Shown here: positions 6,953 to 15,647 of the stretch, piece after piece | How the letters are laid out: every line of letters starts with the position of its first letter | Position numbering within the stretch: position 1 is the stretch's first letter | Source: JANRIC01 sp033765345 | GTDB taxonomy: Bacteria > Bacteroidota > Bacteroidia > Cytophagales > Microscillaceae | Direction of reading: 5' to 3' | NCBI GenBank assembly: GCA_033765345.1 | Contig: JANRIC010000251.1 | Coordinates: forward strand, 1-17,495 | DNA length: 17,495 nucleotides | Notes under the pieces: model-generated | What the model was told of the DNA's origin: nothing | What the model saw: only the letters and a program-made list of their open reading frames with translations | The model's database searches: none | Made by a program: the position numbers and the translations under genes

Positions 6953-9133
6953 ATGCTTTTGACAAAAACGCGTGTACGTAATTTTCTCCGTTTTCGGAGT
7001 ATCCAGTCTAAACTGATAGGAGCATTATCTATTGGAGTAGGGTTCAATTTTTTGATTATCCTGGCTTTTTACAGTTATGTTGGTCGGGAATCTCAGATGG
7101 ATGATTTGAAAAAACAGTTAGATCTTCTGAACTCAGGCATCCATCAAACAATAGAGTTTGAGAAGGAATATTTGCTTAGGAAAGCTTTTAACTACCCAAC
7201 CCCAACAAGTAATTTAGCTGTTAAACACCAGGCTCAAATCCGGGAGATATATAAAAACCTTGAAAAATTACGAAATCGCCGGACTAATCAAGGAATTCCT
7301 TTGTCGGATAAAATCAATATCATTCACTCTAAAGTCAAAAACCTTCAGAAAAATTTTGATCAAATTCTTCTCAGAGAAGACTATGACCAAGTTTTGAAGC
7401 AAATCAATGCTTCTGAAGATATATTAAACGTTCTGATTGTAGACCTCCAAGCCGCCACCGACTCGCATTTAAATCAGCTTCGCAGCCGGGTAAAGCTATT
7501 GCTGCTAGGCTTATTCTTGAGCTTTATTATTTTAAATGCTGTTCTGGGTTATTTTATTATTTACAAATTGACCCGCCCCATTCAGAGGCTTTCCCGATCA
7601 ATCTATGAAAGTATCCAGAATAATTTTGATGCACAAAGCCAAATCTTTCAGACCAACACCAGAGACGAAGTCGGAGGTATATCCAGAGATGTAAGTGTAA
7701 TGCTGGAAAATGTACAACAACGCACCAACGAATTAATCTCAGAAAAAGAAAAACTGGAACAAACCCAGGAGCATATCAAGAGACTCAGCCGAATTGGGCA
7801 GGAAATCACTGCCAATCTATCTTTTGATACGATCGTTCAGGCGGTTCGGCGTAATATTAGCCAATTGATGGATGTATCCGTCTTTGCTGTTGGGCTGTAT
7901 AATGAGCGAAAAAACAGACTGGAATTTCTCAAAGAGGAGTACAACCTTTTCCAGCGTTATGAAGAATGGATAGATCTGCGGGAAAGCCGTGATTTGGCAG
8001 TACTTTCTTATATGGAGCAACTAGAAATCCTGAGTGGAGACGTGCAAAAAGAATACCCGGATCATTTTAGCCGTATCGGATTAAAAAATCAGCCTGAACT
8101 CAAGGTACAATCGCTGATTTATCTTCCCTTGGTTTTTAAAGAAAATGCCATTGGAGTACTCACGGTGCAGTCTTCTCAAAAAAACGCCTACACCCAATAC
8201 CACCTGAGCATCCTCAGTAACCTCCGAAATTATTTGAACATCGCTCTGGATAATGCACATATCTACGAAAGGTTAAATGCCAATAATAAAAAGGTTTTGG
8301 ATAGTATCAACTATGCCCAAAAGATTCAAGAGGCTATGCTTCCGCCCCTGGAAAATATCCGAGAGGTCATTCCCAATTCATTCTTTTTGTACAAACCCAG
8401 GGATATTGTCAGTGGAGATTTCTATTGGTTTGCCGAGCTAGAGGCACATACAAAGTATAAAAACACACTCTTGGATGCCCAGGGAAATAAAAACAATCAC
8501 ACCAAAAGCCCTTCCCGTCGGAATCTACTTGCAGTAGTAGATTGTACCGGGCACGGTGTACCCGGCGCATTGATGAGCATGATTGGACACGACCTGCTCA
8601 ATCAAATTGTATTACAATACCAGGTTTCAGAACCAGATCAGATTCTCAATGAATTACACGAAGGGATCAAATCCTGTTTTAAACAAAAAGAAAACACCGA
8701 CGGTATGGATTTGGGGCTTTGTGTCATAGATTTTGAGGAGCGTTTTATAGAATACGCTGGAGCTTTTATGCCTTTGGTAGTGATTCAGGATGGAAAAATG
8801 CAGGTGATTCGTCCCAATAAAAAACCGGTTGGCGTTTGGTATCGGGAAAATGAAGAACGAACCTACGTCAAACATCGTATTGAGCTTCTGCCCTCCAAAG
8901 AAACATATTTTTATATGTATACCGATGGTTTTGTAGACCAACTGGGCGGACCTAAGCGAAAAAAATTCCTCTCAGTCAATTTTTACCGCCTCTTGCTTGA
9001 AATCCATCACCAACCTATGGAAACTCAGAAACAAATCCTGGCAAGAGCACTCAAATCTTGGCGAGGCAAGGAAGCCCAAAACGATGATATACTCGTAGTC
9101 GGCTTTAAAATAGGGCCGGAGGAACTACTCTAA
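6953..9133 (+). CDS. Membrane sensor with HAMP, GAF and SpoIIE/PP2C-type serine phosphatase domains
   Basis: Protein of 726 residues. One membrane segment lies at about 20-42, then a helical extracytoplasmic region (43-180) and a second segment at about 181-204. HAMP covers about 205-260, ending in a coiled-coil linker to about 280. A GAF domain spans about 285-440. The SpoIIE phosphatase domain covers about 450-720. Metal-site residues of the PP2C fold are present: D489 in SGDFYW, D530 and G533 in VDCTGHGVPGA, D658 in YTDGF and D711/D712 in QNDD, so it should be active. The likely role is to dephosphorylate a Ser/Thr-phosphorylated partner (anti-sigma-factor antagonist type) in response to an outside signal. 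No STAS or anti-sigma gene is nearby, so the target is unknown. The kinase gene follows 93 bp later. Repeat copy 2 ends 29 bp before the ATG and may affect expression. Confidence 0.9.
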   Translation: MLLTKTRVRNFLRFRSIQSKLIGALSIGVGFNFLIILAFYSYVGRESQMDDLKKQLDLLNSGIHQTIEFEKEYLLRKAFNYPTPTSNLAVKHQAQIREIYKNLEKLRNRRTNQGIPLSDKINIIHSKVKNLQKNFDQILLREDYDQVLKQINASEDILNVLIVDLQAATDSHLNQLRSRVKLLLLGLFLSFIILNAVLGYFIIYKLTRPIQRLSRSIYESIQNNFDAQSQIFQTNTRDEVGGISRDVSVMLENVQQRTNELISEKEKLEQTQEHIKRLSRIGQEITANLSFDTIVQAVRRNISQLMDVSVFAVGLYNERKNRLEFLKEEYNLFQRYEEWIDLRESRDLAVLSYMEQLEILSGDVQKEYPDHFSRIGLKNQPELKVQSLIYLPLVFKENAIGVLTVQSSQKNAYTQYHLSILSNLRNYLNIALDNAHIYERLNANNKKVLDSINYAQKIQEAMLPPLENIREVIPNSFFLYKPRDIVSGDFYWFAELEAHTKYKNTLLDAQGNKNNHTKSPSRRNLLAVVDCTGHGVPGALMSMIGHDLLNQIVLQYQVSEPDQILNELHEGIKSCFKQKENTDGMDLGLCVIDFEERFIEYAGAFMPLVVIQDGKMQVIRPNKKPVGVWYRENEERTYVKHRIELLPSKETYFYMYTDGFVDQLGGPKRKKFLSVNFYRLLLEIHHQPMETQKQILARALKSWRGKEAQNDDILVVGFKIGPEELL

Positions 9134-9226
9134 GCTTCTCCTGCCCAAATCATTCTACAAAAAGCTATGAATTCTCATTATTTTTCTTTATTTTGTATAC
9201 TCATACACGAATACCTTCTTTAAAGC

Positions 9227-11614
9227 ATGATTTTTTTAAATAAACTGATACAAAATATATACAAAGGCATCACCATATTGGGGAATCCAAGCCATTCTTA
9301 CACCCCTCAAAAAACCACTGACCCTACCCGAAAGCTTCTATCCAAATTACCAGTGCTGGTTTTTGCCTGTGATACACAAGGAAAATTTAGCTTTTGGAAT
9401 GAAGCCTGTGAACAACTGACAGGTTACTCCTTTCAAGAAATCAGCCTAAACCCAAAACCACTGGCTTTGTTATACCCTGAATTAGGAAATAATCCTTCTA
9501 TTCAACACATCATTGAGCCGCGGATTCCTCCTGCTTTGTTTACGTTGAAAGGAGTTCAAAAAAGGATTCAATGGCAGCCTATCCAGGATTTAGCCCTTGA
9601 CGACACACAAGAACAGTGGTACTTAGGTATAAATATTACCAAAAAGGTATTTCATCAAGAGCTACTTCAATTACAGACTGAGTCCATAGAAAAACTATCT
9701 AAGAAGTACCCCATCCAAATTATTTTTAGAGACCTTACGCTCCATATTAATCAATTGCTACCCGGAAATCTTTCTACAGTAATGCTGGTACAGAAAGATG
9801 GCAAACATCTCGATCCGACAGATTGCCCTCAAATTCCTCCTGAAATTGTCGATGTACTTCATTCTTTTCCTATCGGACCCAATGCTGCCTCCTGTGGTGC
9901 CGCAGCTTATTATGGTAAAAGAGTCATTACTGAGGATATTAGCCAAGATCCCAACTGGGAAGGCTATCAAGCATTGGCACTGAAATATGGTCTGAAAGCT
10001 TGCTGGTCCGAACCGATCAAGTCGGAGCAGGGCAAAGTATTAGGCACCTTTGCACTCTACCTCCGCCATGCACGTAAGCCCTCTGCCCTGGAAATCACAC
10101 TGATGAAGAAAACCGTATGGGTTGCCTCCCTGATCATTCAAACCTACCAAGCCGAAGAAAAACTACAAGAAAGTGAAAATCGTTTTCGTACCATCTTCGA
10201 AAAAAGCCTCAACCCAATTTTTATTGCCGATGATGAAGGCTACTACCTGGACGTCAATCAGGCCGCTGCCGATGTTATGGGATACCCCATAGAAGCTATG
10301 AAGGGCATGCACGTGAGTAAGCTACAAATCATCGACCACCCCTCCCCGCTAAAATCTTATGAAAAATACCTCCAAAAAGGTCGAGAAATTAATGAATTAA
10401 GCTTCAAACGCCCCGACGGCCAAATCCGAACAGCCCTGTACCAAGCCATCCACATCAGCAAAGACCTAAACCTGAGCATCCTCTCCGACATCACCGAACG
10501 CATCGAGATGGAGCGAGAACTTCAAAAGAATAAAGAACTTTTCGAGACTTTTATGGATCACCTGCCCGGTATTGTTTTTATCCTGGATGCCGAACACAAA
10601 ACAATCTATGTGAATAAAAAAATGAGAGAAATCCATCCCATTAAAGAGATTATCGGCAAATCGGCAAGTGACTTATTCCCCCCTGAAGTGGCAGCAAAGA
10701 TGACTTATTACAACCATAAAACCCTCACAGAAGGGTATCAGGTAAATCGTGAGGAAATCGCAGAACCCAACGGAAAAGTCTCTGTCTATGAAACACACCG
10801 CTTTCCTATCCTAAGAGACAGTGAAGCACTTCTCTTGGGTGCTTTTGCCCTGGATATTAGTGACCGGGTAAAGGCGGAACGAGAGCTAGAAGAATACCGC
10901 AAAAACCTGGAGAAACTAGTGCAAGAGCGTACCCTTGAGCTAGAGGCTATGAACAAAGACCTGGAAGCCTTTGTATATTCTGTCTCCCACGATCTAAGAG
11001 CTCCTCTCAGGCATATCGACGGCTTTAGCCAAATACTCTTTCAAAACATTCAGAATCCTTCCCAAAAAACTCAGCGATATGTCGATAAAATCAGGACATC
11101 CATCCATAAAATGTCTACTATGATTGATGATTTGCTTAAATTTTCTCGCTTGGGAAGGGCTTCTTTACAAAAAAAACCCATTGATCTGAATCATCTGATT
11201 GCCGAAGTGATCGCAGAGTTTAAGCCTGATTTGGCTCATCAAGAAGTGAAATGGATTATGGGGGAATTACCGATCATTGAAGGTGATTATAACTTACTTA
11301 GAATGGTTTTTGAGAATCTGATTTCTAATGCCCTTAAATTCTCGGCCAAATCTAAACCCAGCACAATTGAAATCAATACAAATCCCCACGGGCCAAACAA
11401 ATGCACTATCTTTGTACGTGATAACGGCGTAGGCTTTGATATGGCTCACGCCGATAAATTGTTCAAGGTATTTCAACGCCTGCATACCGAAGATGAATTC
11501 GAGGGTACGGGCATAGGCTTGGCCAATGTGCAGCAAATCGTCAAAAAACACGGAGGCTCAATTTGGGCTTATGCCGAACCCGGTAAGGGAGCTACTTTTT
11601 GTTTGAATTTTTAA
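9227..11614 (+). CDS. Soluble multi-PAS/GAF histidine kinase
   Basis: Protein of 795 residues with no membrane segment, hence cytoplasmic. A PAS domain lies at about 38-140 and a GAF domain at about 150-305 (ISQDPNWEGY, WSEPIKSEQGKVLGTFALY). PAS domains follow at about 315-425 (ENRFRTIFEKSLNPIFI, ending DITERIEMER) and 433-550 (ending DISDRVKAE). A coiled coil spans 550-580. The HisKA domain has H588 in SVSHDLRAPLRHIDGF. The ATPase domain has N-box N697/N701 (FENLISNALKFS), G1 DNGVGF (732-737) and G2 GTGIGL (760-765). All catalytic motifs are intact. The H-box type and the following Rcp1-like regulator resemble phytochrome-style kinases, but the chromophore-binding module is absent. The signal is unknown; GAF and PAS suggest a small ligand, redox or light cue. 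The response-regulator gene starts 19 bp later, almost certainly its partner. Confidence 0.92.
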   Translation: MIFLNKLIQNIYKGITILGNPSHSYTPQKTTDPTRKLLSKLPVLVFACDTQGKFSFWNEACEQLTGYSFQEISLNPKPLALLYPELGNNPSIQHIIEPRIPPALFTLKGVQKRIQWQPIQDLALDDTQEQWYLGINITKKVFHQELLQLQTESIEKLSKKYPIQIIFRDLTLHINQLLPGNLSTVMLVQKDGKHLDPTDCPQIPPEIVDVLHSFPIGPNAASCGAAAYYGKRVITEDISQDPNWEGYQALALKYGLKACWSEPIKSEQGKVLGTFALYLRHARKPSALEITLMKKTVWVASLIIQTYQAEEKLQESENRFRTIFEKSLNPIFIADDEGYYLDVNQAAADVMGYPIEAMKGMHVSKLQIIDHPSPLKSYEKYLQKGREINELSFKRPDGQIRTALYQAIHISKDLNLSILSDITERIEMERELQKNKELFETFMDHLPGIVFILDAEHKTIYVNKKMREIHPIKEIIGKSASDLFPPEVAAKMTYYNHKTLTEGYQVNREEIAEPNGKVSVYETHRFPILRDSEALLLGAFALDISDRVKAERELEEYRKNLEKLVQERTLELEAMNKDLEAFVYSVSHDLRAPLRHIDGFSQILFQNIQNPSQKTQRYVDKIRTSIHKMSTMIDDLLKFSRLGRASLQKKPIDLNHLIAEVIAEFKPDLAHQEVKWIMGELPIIEGDYNLLRMVFENLISNALKFSAKSKPSTIEINTNPHGPNKCTIFVRDNGVGFDMAHADKLFKVFQRLHTEDEFEGTGIGLANVQQIVKKHGGSIWAYAEPGKGATFCLNF

Positions 11615-11633
11615 TTTTTTTAATGCCAAATAT

Positions 11634-12071
11634 ATGGATAAACTACCCCCTATTCTTTATGCAGAAGATAATGAGAATGACATAGAATTGACCCTGGCCG
11701 CTTTTGAAGACTGTCATATCAAAAACAGGATTGATGTGGTCAGAGACGGTCAGGAGGTCATAGACTATCTGCGTTATCAGGGAAACTATACAAGCCGCCC
11801 ACACGAAAACCCAATTGTTATCCTTCTAGACATCAAAATGCCACGAGTAAGTGGAATCGACGCACTGCAAATCATCAAATCGGATGATCATTTAAAATTA
11901 ATTCCTGTCGTAATACTTACTTCTTCCTCTATGGACAAAGATATACTAGAAAGTTACAATCTGGGTGTTAATGCTTATGTAGTCAAACCCGTGAGTTTCG
12001 AGGAGTTTATGCAGGCTGTCAAGAAATTAGGGATATTTTGGGCTTTGGTCAATCAGAGTGTGAGAGAATAA
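11634..12071 (+). CDS. Single-domain response regulator, Rcp1-like
   Basis: Protein of 145 residues consisting only of a receiver domain. Acidic pocket E11/D12 (YAEDNENDIELT), phospho-acceptor D66 in ILLDIKMPRVSG, switch threonine T96 (ILTSSS) and conserved K118 (VVKPVSFEEF). The loop with DGQEVIDYLRYQG after beta-2 is typical of the Rcp1 group, which pairs with phytochrome-like kinases. No DNA-binding output domain, so it probably acts by protein contact or as a phosphate relay or sink. It starts 19 bp after the histidine kinase stop codon and is followed by a terminator-like hairpin, so the pair forms the end of a transcription unit. Confidence 0.92.
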   Translation: MDKLPPILYAEDNENDIELTLAAFEDCHIKNRIDVVRDGQEVIDYLRYQGNYTSRPHENPIVILLDIKMPRVSGIDALQIIKSDDHLKLIPVVILTSSSMDKDILESYNLGVNAYVVKPVSFEEFMQAVKKLGIFWALVNQSVRE

Positions 12072-12087
12072 TTGATTGGGGAATGAA

Positions 12088-12116
12088 CGGATCGAGAATC
12101 CGAGTCTTTGTTTTTT
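12088..12116 (+). terminator. Intrinsic terminator after the kinase/regulator pair
   Basis: CGGAT 12088-12092 pairs with ATCCG 12098-12102, followed by AGTCTTTGTTTTTT. It starts 17 bp past the regulator stop. A wider stem is also possible between GGGGA/GGATCG on the left and CGATCC/TCCCC (about 12121-12134) on the right, which could serve both converging genes. Confidence 0.6.
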
Positions 12117-12134
12117 AGCACGATCCATCTCCCC

Positions 12135-13040
12135 CTAACGCAATGTTTTGAGCTTTTCAAGTTCCTTATCTCCCAGTTTAATATGAACGTCTCTTTGTGG
12201 AAATGCAATCACAATACCTTGCTCATTAAAAATTCGATGGATATGGAAGCGAATATCGCTTTGTACAATTTCAATATCCCACACATTTTGAGTCCAGAAA
12301 AAAACCTCAAAAAGTAGACTATTATCTCCAAAATCTTTGAAATACACGCGGGGAGGTTCTATATCTGTATTGCTATTGCTCAAAAGAGAGGCGGGGAGCT
12401 CTATCAGTACCTCCGGGTGTGAGGATGTAGCCAGTAGTAGCATTTCTTTGACCAGGTCTACATCGGAGCCGTACATGACCCCAACACTGATCCCAAATCG
12501 GGTGTAACTCGTCTGCCCACTCAGATTGGTGACCTGGTCTACAATCAGCTTAGAATTGGGTACCATGATTGTCACATCATTTCTGGTGCGAATGATTGAG
12601 TATCGGTCTCCAATTTTTACAACCCTACCTACCTGTGTATCCATTTTGATAATATCGCCGACTTTTACACTGCCCTCAAACATGAGGATAAACCCCGAGA
12701 TCAAATCATTAAAAGTTTGTTGTAAGCCAAAACCCAAACCTACAAAAAGGCCTGCAAAACTGGTAAATATGATAGAACCGATATGGAGTTTATCCAATGT
12801 GACCGAAATGGCCAGCAGATAAATCAGGTATTTGGAAATCTGAATGATCGCATTTTTTTTATGTTCGTCCAGATTGGTTTTTTGATAGACAAGTCTTCTG
12901 ATGAGACGGACTGCAAACCGAGCTACAATAAAAACAAATAAAATGAGTGAAACATCAATCAGCAATCTGGCAACTGTCAGATCGTCAAAACCGGGGATGG
13001 GGGTCCAACTAAATATTTCTTCGAGGGAAATCAGGAGCAT
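12135..13040 (-). CDS. MscS-family mechanosensitive ion channel
   Basis: The frame is open from 13097, but its first 16 or so codons overlap a 16-bp perfect hairpin that is better read as the hppA terminator. The ATG at 13040 gives a 301-residue protein starting MLLISLEEIF. Three membrane helices lie at about 25-45, 70-85 and 92-120. The third is the pore helix, with small residues and the FAGLFVGLGFGLQQTFND pattern characteristic of MscS, then LISGFILMFEGSVKVGD leading into the beta domain (GRVVKIGDRYSIIRTRNDVTIMVPNSKL). A C-terminal alpha/beta domain ends with VIAFPQRDVHIKLG, typical of the family. It releases solutes when membrane tension rises on osmotic downshock. It converges with the regulator gene. 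I see no promoter in the short space upstream, so it may rely on read-through from hppA. Confidence 0.87.
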   Translation of the reverse strand: MLLISLEEIFSWTPIPGFDDLTVARLLIDVSLILFVFIVARFAVRLIRRLVYQKTNLDEHKKNAIIQISKYLIYLLAISVTLDKLHIGSIIFTSFAGLFVGLGFGLQQTFNDLISGFILMFEGSVKVGDIIKMDTQVGRVVKIGDRYSIIRTRNDVTIMVPNSKLIVDQVTNLSGQTSYTRFGISVGVMYGSDVDLVKEMLLLATSSHPEVLIELPASLLSNSNTDIEPPRVYFKDFGDNSLLFEVFFWTQNVWDIEIVQSDIRFHIHRIFNEQGIVIAFPQRDVHIKLGDKELEKLKTLR

Positions 13041-13049
13041 ATCTTTAAA

Positions 13050-13091
13050 AAAAAGTCTGAAATTCTTTGATGCTCGAATTTCAGACTTTTT
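13050..13091 (-). terminator. Strong intrinsic terminator after hppA, directly in front of the MscS gene
   Basis: A perfect 16-bp stem (13050-13065 with 13076-13091) and a 10-nt loop. Read on the minus strand it ends in AGAC followed by eight Ts. It lies about 68 bp past the hppA stop and 10 bp ahead of the preferred MscS start codon. Confidence 0.82.
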
Positions 13092-13158
13092 GACCAAAAT
13101 ACACAGGAAATACTCTATTCTTTTTGGAAAGTGTAGGTTTTAAGACAAAATAAATGAA

Positions 13159-15348
13159 TTAGCTCACCAAATAAGGGGCTATTACCAGTGCCACAACCGA
13201 CATCAGTTTTAAAAGAATATTCAGTGAAGGTCCTGATGTATCTTTGAATGGGTCACCTACGGTATCACCCACTACGGCAGCTTTATGCGGCGCAGAACCT
13301 TTGTAGAAAATCTCACCATTGATATCTACCCCCTCTTCAAACATCTTCTTGGCATTATCCCAAGCTCCTCCGGCGTTGGATTGGAAAATCGCCATAAGCA
13401 CCCCAGAGACAGTCACCCCAGCCAACAAACCACCTAGCATATTCGCTCCACCCAGGAAGCCAATCACTACGGGTACGAGTACGGCAGTGACTCCAGGAAG
13501 TATCATCTCACGAATAGAAGCTGTAGTGGAGATTTCTACGCATTTTTTGTATTCGGCTACTCCATCTGCCGCATCAAAAACTTGACGATCTTCCTTAGAC
13601 CAGTCTTCCATTTCTTTGCCGTCATTTTTACGCATCACCTCGAGCGCAGCTTTTAAAGCCGGGATTTCATTAAATTGTCTTCTCACTTCATTAATCATAG
13701 ACATAGCCGCTTTACCAACAGCCTCCATAGCCATAGCTGAGAAAAGGAATGGTAGCATCGCACCTAGGAATAATCCTGCCATCACTATGGGATTGGCTAC
13801 ATCTATCGTCTTGATACCTGCTGTCACCATAAAAGCACTAAATAATGCCAATGCTGTAAGTGCCGCCGAACCAATGGCAAATCCTTTACCGATGGCAGCA
13901 GTAGTATTCCCTACGGCATCCAGTTTGTCAGTGCGTTTACGTACCTCTTTGGGCAGTTCGCTCATTTCAGCAATCCCTCCGGCATTATCCGAGATAGGTC
14001 CATACGCATCTACAGCCAACTGAATCCCTGTATTGGCAAGCATTCCTACGGCTGCAATGGCAATCCCATACAGCCCTGCAAATTCATGCGCCCCAATGAT
14101 AGCTGCCGCCAGAATAACAATAGGAATCATCGTTGATTTCATCCCTACACCCAGACCAGCAATGATATTGGTGGCTGCCCCAGTAGATGATTGCCGCACG
14201 ATGGCTTTCACGGGAGGAGAACCTGCACCAGTATAATACTCAGTAATCAATCCGATCAGCAAACCCGCTACAGCCCCAATGATGGTTGCCCAGAATACTC
14301 CCTGAGCCGTATACTCGACTCCTTCAAATACCCAACTAGCAGGCAGCACCTGCACAATAATAAAATAAGAAGCTACGATCAGAATTCCGGTAGAGCCAAA
14401 TTCACCAATATTAAGAGCTTTTTGAGGGTTACCACCTTCTTTGACACTGACCATAAAAGTACCAAGGATAGAGGTAATGATTCCAGCTCCAGATAAGATC
14501 AAAGGCAGTAAAACCGCACTCAATCCGCCAAAAAGGACATCCTGCTCGATAAAAGCACTTTCCTTCATAAAAGTCACACCCAGTACCATAGTACCCACAA
14601 TGGCACCTACATACGATTCAAACAAGTCAGCTCCCATCCCCGCTACGTCGCCTACATTATCGCCTACGTTGTCGGCAATGGTAGCAGGGTTCAGTGGGTG
14701 ATCTTCAGGAATACCCGCTTCTACTTTACCCACAAGGTCAGCCCCTACGTCGGCTGCTTTGGTATAAATACCACCTCCTACACGGGCAAAAAGCGCAATG
14801 GAAGAAGCCCCAAATGAAAATCCGGTGATGATATTCAGCACTTTGTTCACATCAGGTTCTTCTACAAAGGGAAAAATATTACTATAAATCAATAACAAGG
14901 CACCAAGCCCTAGAAGCCCCAGGCCTACTACTCCCAGCCCCATCACAGAACCTCCCGTAAAAGCGATTTTGAGTGCCTGGCTAAGTCCGGTACGGGCAGC
15001 TTGTGTAGTACGTACATTGGCCTTGGTGGCTACACGCATCCCGATATAGCCGGCCAGTGCCGAACAAAAGGCACCCACAACAAAAGATATTGCTACCATA
15101 AAATGAGAAGAGGGAGTTTGAGAGCCGCTCACTCCCAGCAGAATGGCTACTACCAGCACAAAAATGGCCAAAACACGGTATTCGGCTCTCAGAAAAGCCA
15201 TGGCTCCGTCAGCAATATTTTTTGCAATCTTAGCCATTTTGTCGGTTCCCACATCCTGTTTGGCAACCCAACTTGAGTAAATATAAGTAAAAAACAGCGA
15301 TATAATTCCTATAATTGGAATGGCTAAAATAATCGTAGCAGATGTCAT
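13159..15348 (-). CDS. hppA: Membrane-bound ion-pumping pyrophosphatase, K+-dependent type
   Basis: Protein of 729 residues with about 16 membrane helices. It splits PPi and uses the energy to pump H+ or Na+ across the inner membrane. Substrate-site motifs are intact: GGGIYTKAADVGADLVGKVE (residues 191-210), the DNVGDNVGDVAGMGADLFESY block (226-246) and DAYGPISDNAGGIAEM (447-462). In GNTTAAIGKGFAIGSA, A484 and G487 sit at the two positions that define the K+-stimulated subfamily (K+-independent enzymes have Lys and usually Thr there). E244 in DLFESY is placed as in Na+ pumps and some bacterial H+ pumps, so the ion cannot be settled. Transcription probably starts from the TATCTTTG element at 15387-15394 and ends at the 13050-13091 hairpin. 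The soluble pyrophosphatase gene lies just upstream. Confidence 0.95.
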   Translation of the reverse strand: MTSATIILAIPIIGIISLFFTYIYSSWVAKQDVGTDKMAKIAKNIADGAMAFLRAEYRVLAIFVLVVAILLGVSGSQTPSSHFMVAISFVVGAFCSALAGYIGMRVATKANVRTTQAARTGLSQALKIAFTGGSVMGLGVVGLGLLGLGALLLIYSNIFPFVEEPDVNKVLNIITGFSFGASSIALFARVGGGIYTKAADVGADLVGKVEAGIPEDHPLNPATIADNVGDNVGDVAGMGADLFESYVGAIVGTMVLGVTFMKESAFIEQDVLFGGLSAVLLPLILSGAGIITSILGTFMVSVKEGGNPQKALNIGEFGSTGILIVASYFIIVQVLPASWVFEGVEYTAQGVFWATIIGAVAGLLIGLITEYYTGAGSPPVKAIVRQSSTGAATNIIAGLGVGMKSTMIPIVILAAAIIGAHEFAGLYGIAIAAVGMLANTGIQLAVDAYGPISDNAGGIAEMSELPKEVRKRTDKLDAVGNTTAAIGKGFAIGSAALTALALFSAFMVTAGIKTIDVANPIVMAGLFLGAMLPFLFSAMAMEAVGKAAMSMINEVRRQFNEIPALKAALEVMRKNDGKEMEDWSKEDRQVFDAADGVAEYKKCVEISTTASIREMILPGVTAVLVPVVIGFLGGANMLGGLLAGVTVSGVLMAIFQSNAGGAWDNAKKMFEEGVDINGEIFYKGSAPHKAAVVGDTVGDPFKDTSGPSLNILLKLMSVVALVIAPYLVS

Positions 15349-15386
15349 AAATATTTAGGTTTTATTTTGTACTATTTCAAACGGGG

Positions 15387-15394
15387 CAAAGATA
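15387..15394 (-). promoter_or_regulatory. Bacteroidota-type -7 element (TATCTTTG) of hppA
   Basis: On the minus strand TATCTTTG fits the Bacteroidota consensus TAnnTTTG exactly and lies 38 nt before the hppA ATG. The upstream TTG (-33) partner is poor, so the call rests on the -7 box and its position. Confidence 0.5.
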
Positions 15395-15412
15395 GAATAA
15401 GAATTTTGAAAA

Positions 15413-15441
15413 TTGTTCTATTTTTTTTACAAATATCTTTG
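15413..15441 (+). promoter_or_regulatory. Promoter-like pair on the plus strand with no gene after it
   Basis: TTG at 15413-15415, an 18-nt spacer, then TATCTTTG at 15434-15441, matching the Bacteroidota TTG-N17-20-TAnnTTTG pattern well. The next 200 bp on this strand have no supported reading frame. Confidence 0.4.
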
Positions 15442-15589
15442 TCTTAAGTTCAAATTTGCTGATAATCAGGAAGGAATTATGTGTATCAAGTTGTGTTATT
15501 GATCATGCAGCTATGCACAAAATATCCTAATACCTGCAAATTGAATCACAGAAGAAGCCGAAGAATGAATTTTTGAGCATAAATTGATT

Positions 15590-15626
15590 GGGCTGAGGTC
15601 TAATGTAGGTATTAGACCAAAAGCCC
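15590..15626. terminator. Two-part hairpin 22 bp downstream of ppa
   Basis: GGGCT (15590-15594) pairs with AGCCC (15622-15626), and inside it GGTCTAAT (15597-15604) pairs with ATTAGACC (15611-15618), with a small internal bulge. Well placed to end ppa transcription on the minus strand, but a U-tract is missing. It could equally cap an RNA made from the plus strand. Confidence 0.45.
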
Positions 15627-15647
15627 CAAAAAAGTCTTTGCAGAAGG

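Larger units (their letters stand above)
15349..15647. other. 299-bp non-coding stretch between hppA and ppa
   Basis: No credible reading frame. It contains the hppA promoter element on the minus strand, a second promoter-like pair on the plus strand (15413-15441), and two inverted repeats that compete for the same bases near 15604-15615. It may hold a small RNA; see the separate entries. Confidence 0.5.

Noticed and set aside
9196..9203. TATACTCA upstream of the kinase gene, matching the left end of the repeat
   Set aside because: Identity covers only 8 bp, with no inverted partner and no further similarity.
13041..13097. N-terminal extension of the MscS channel
   Set aside because: The codons coincide with the perfect terminator hairpin 13050-13091 and add no recognisable family sequence.
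13319..14701. Several plus-strand open frames opposite hppA
   Set aside because: hppA is an unmistakable full-length gene, and these frames are its alanine/glycine-rich antisense shadows.
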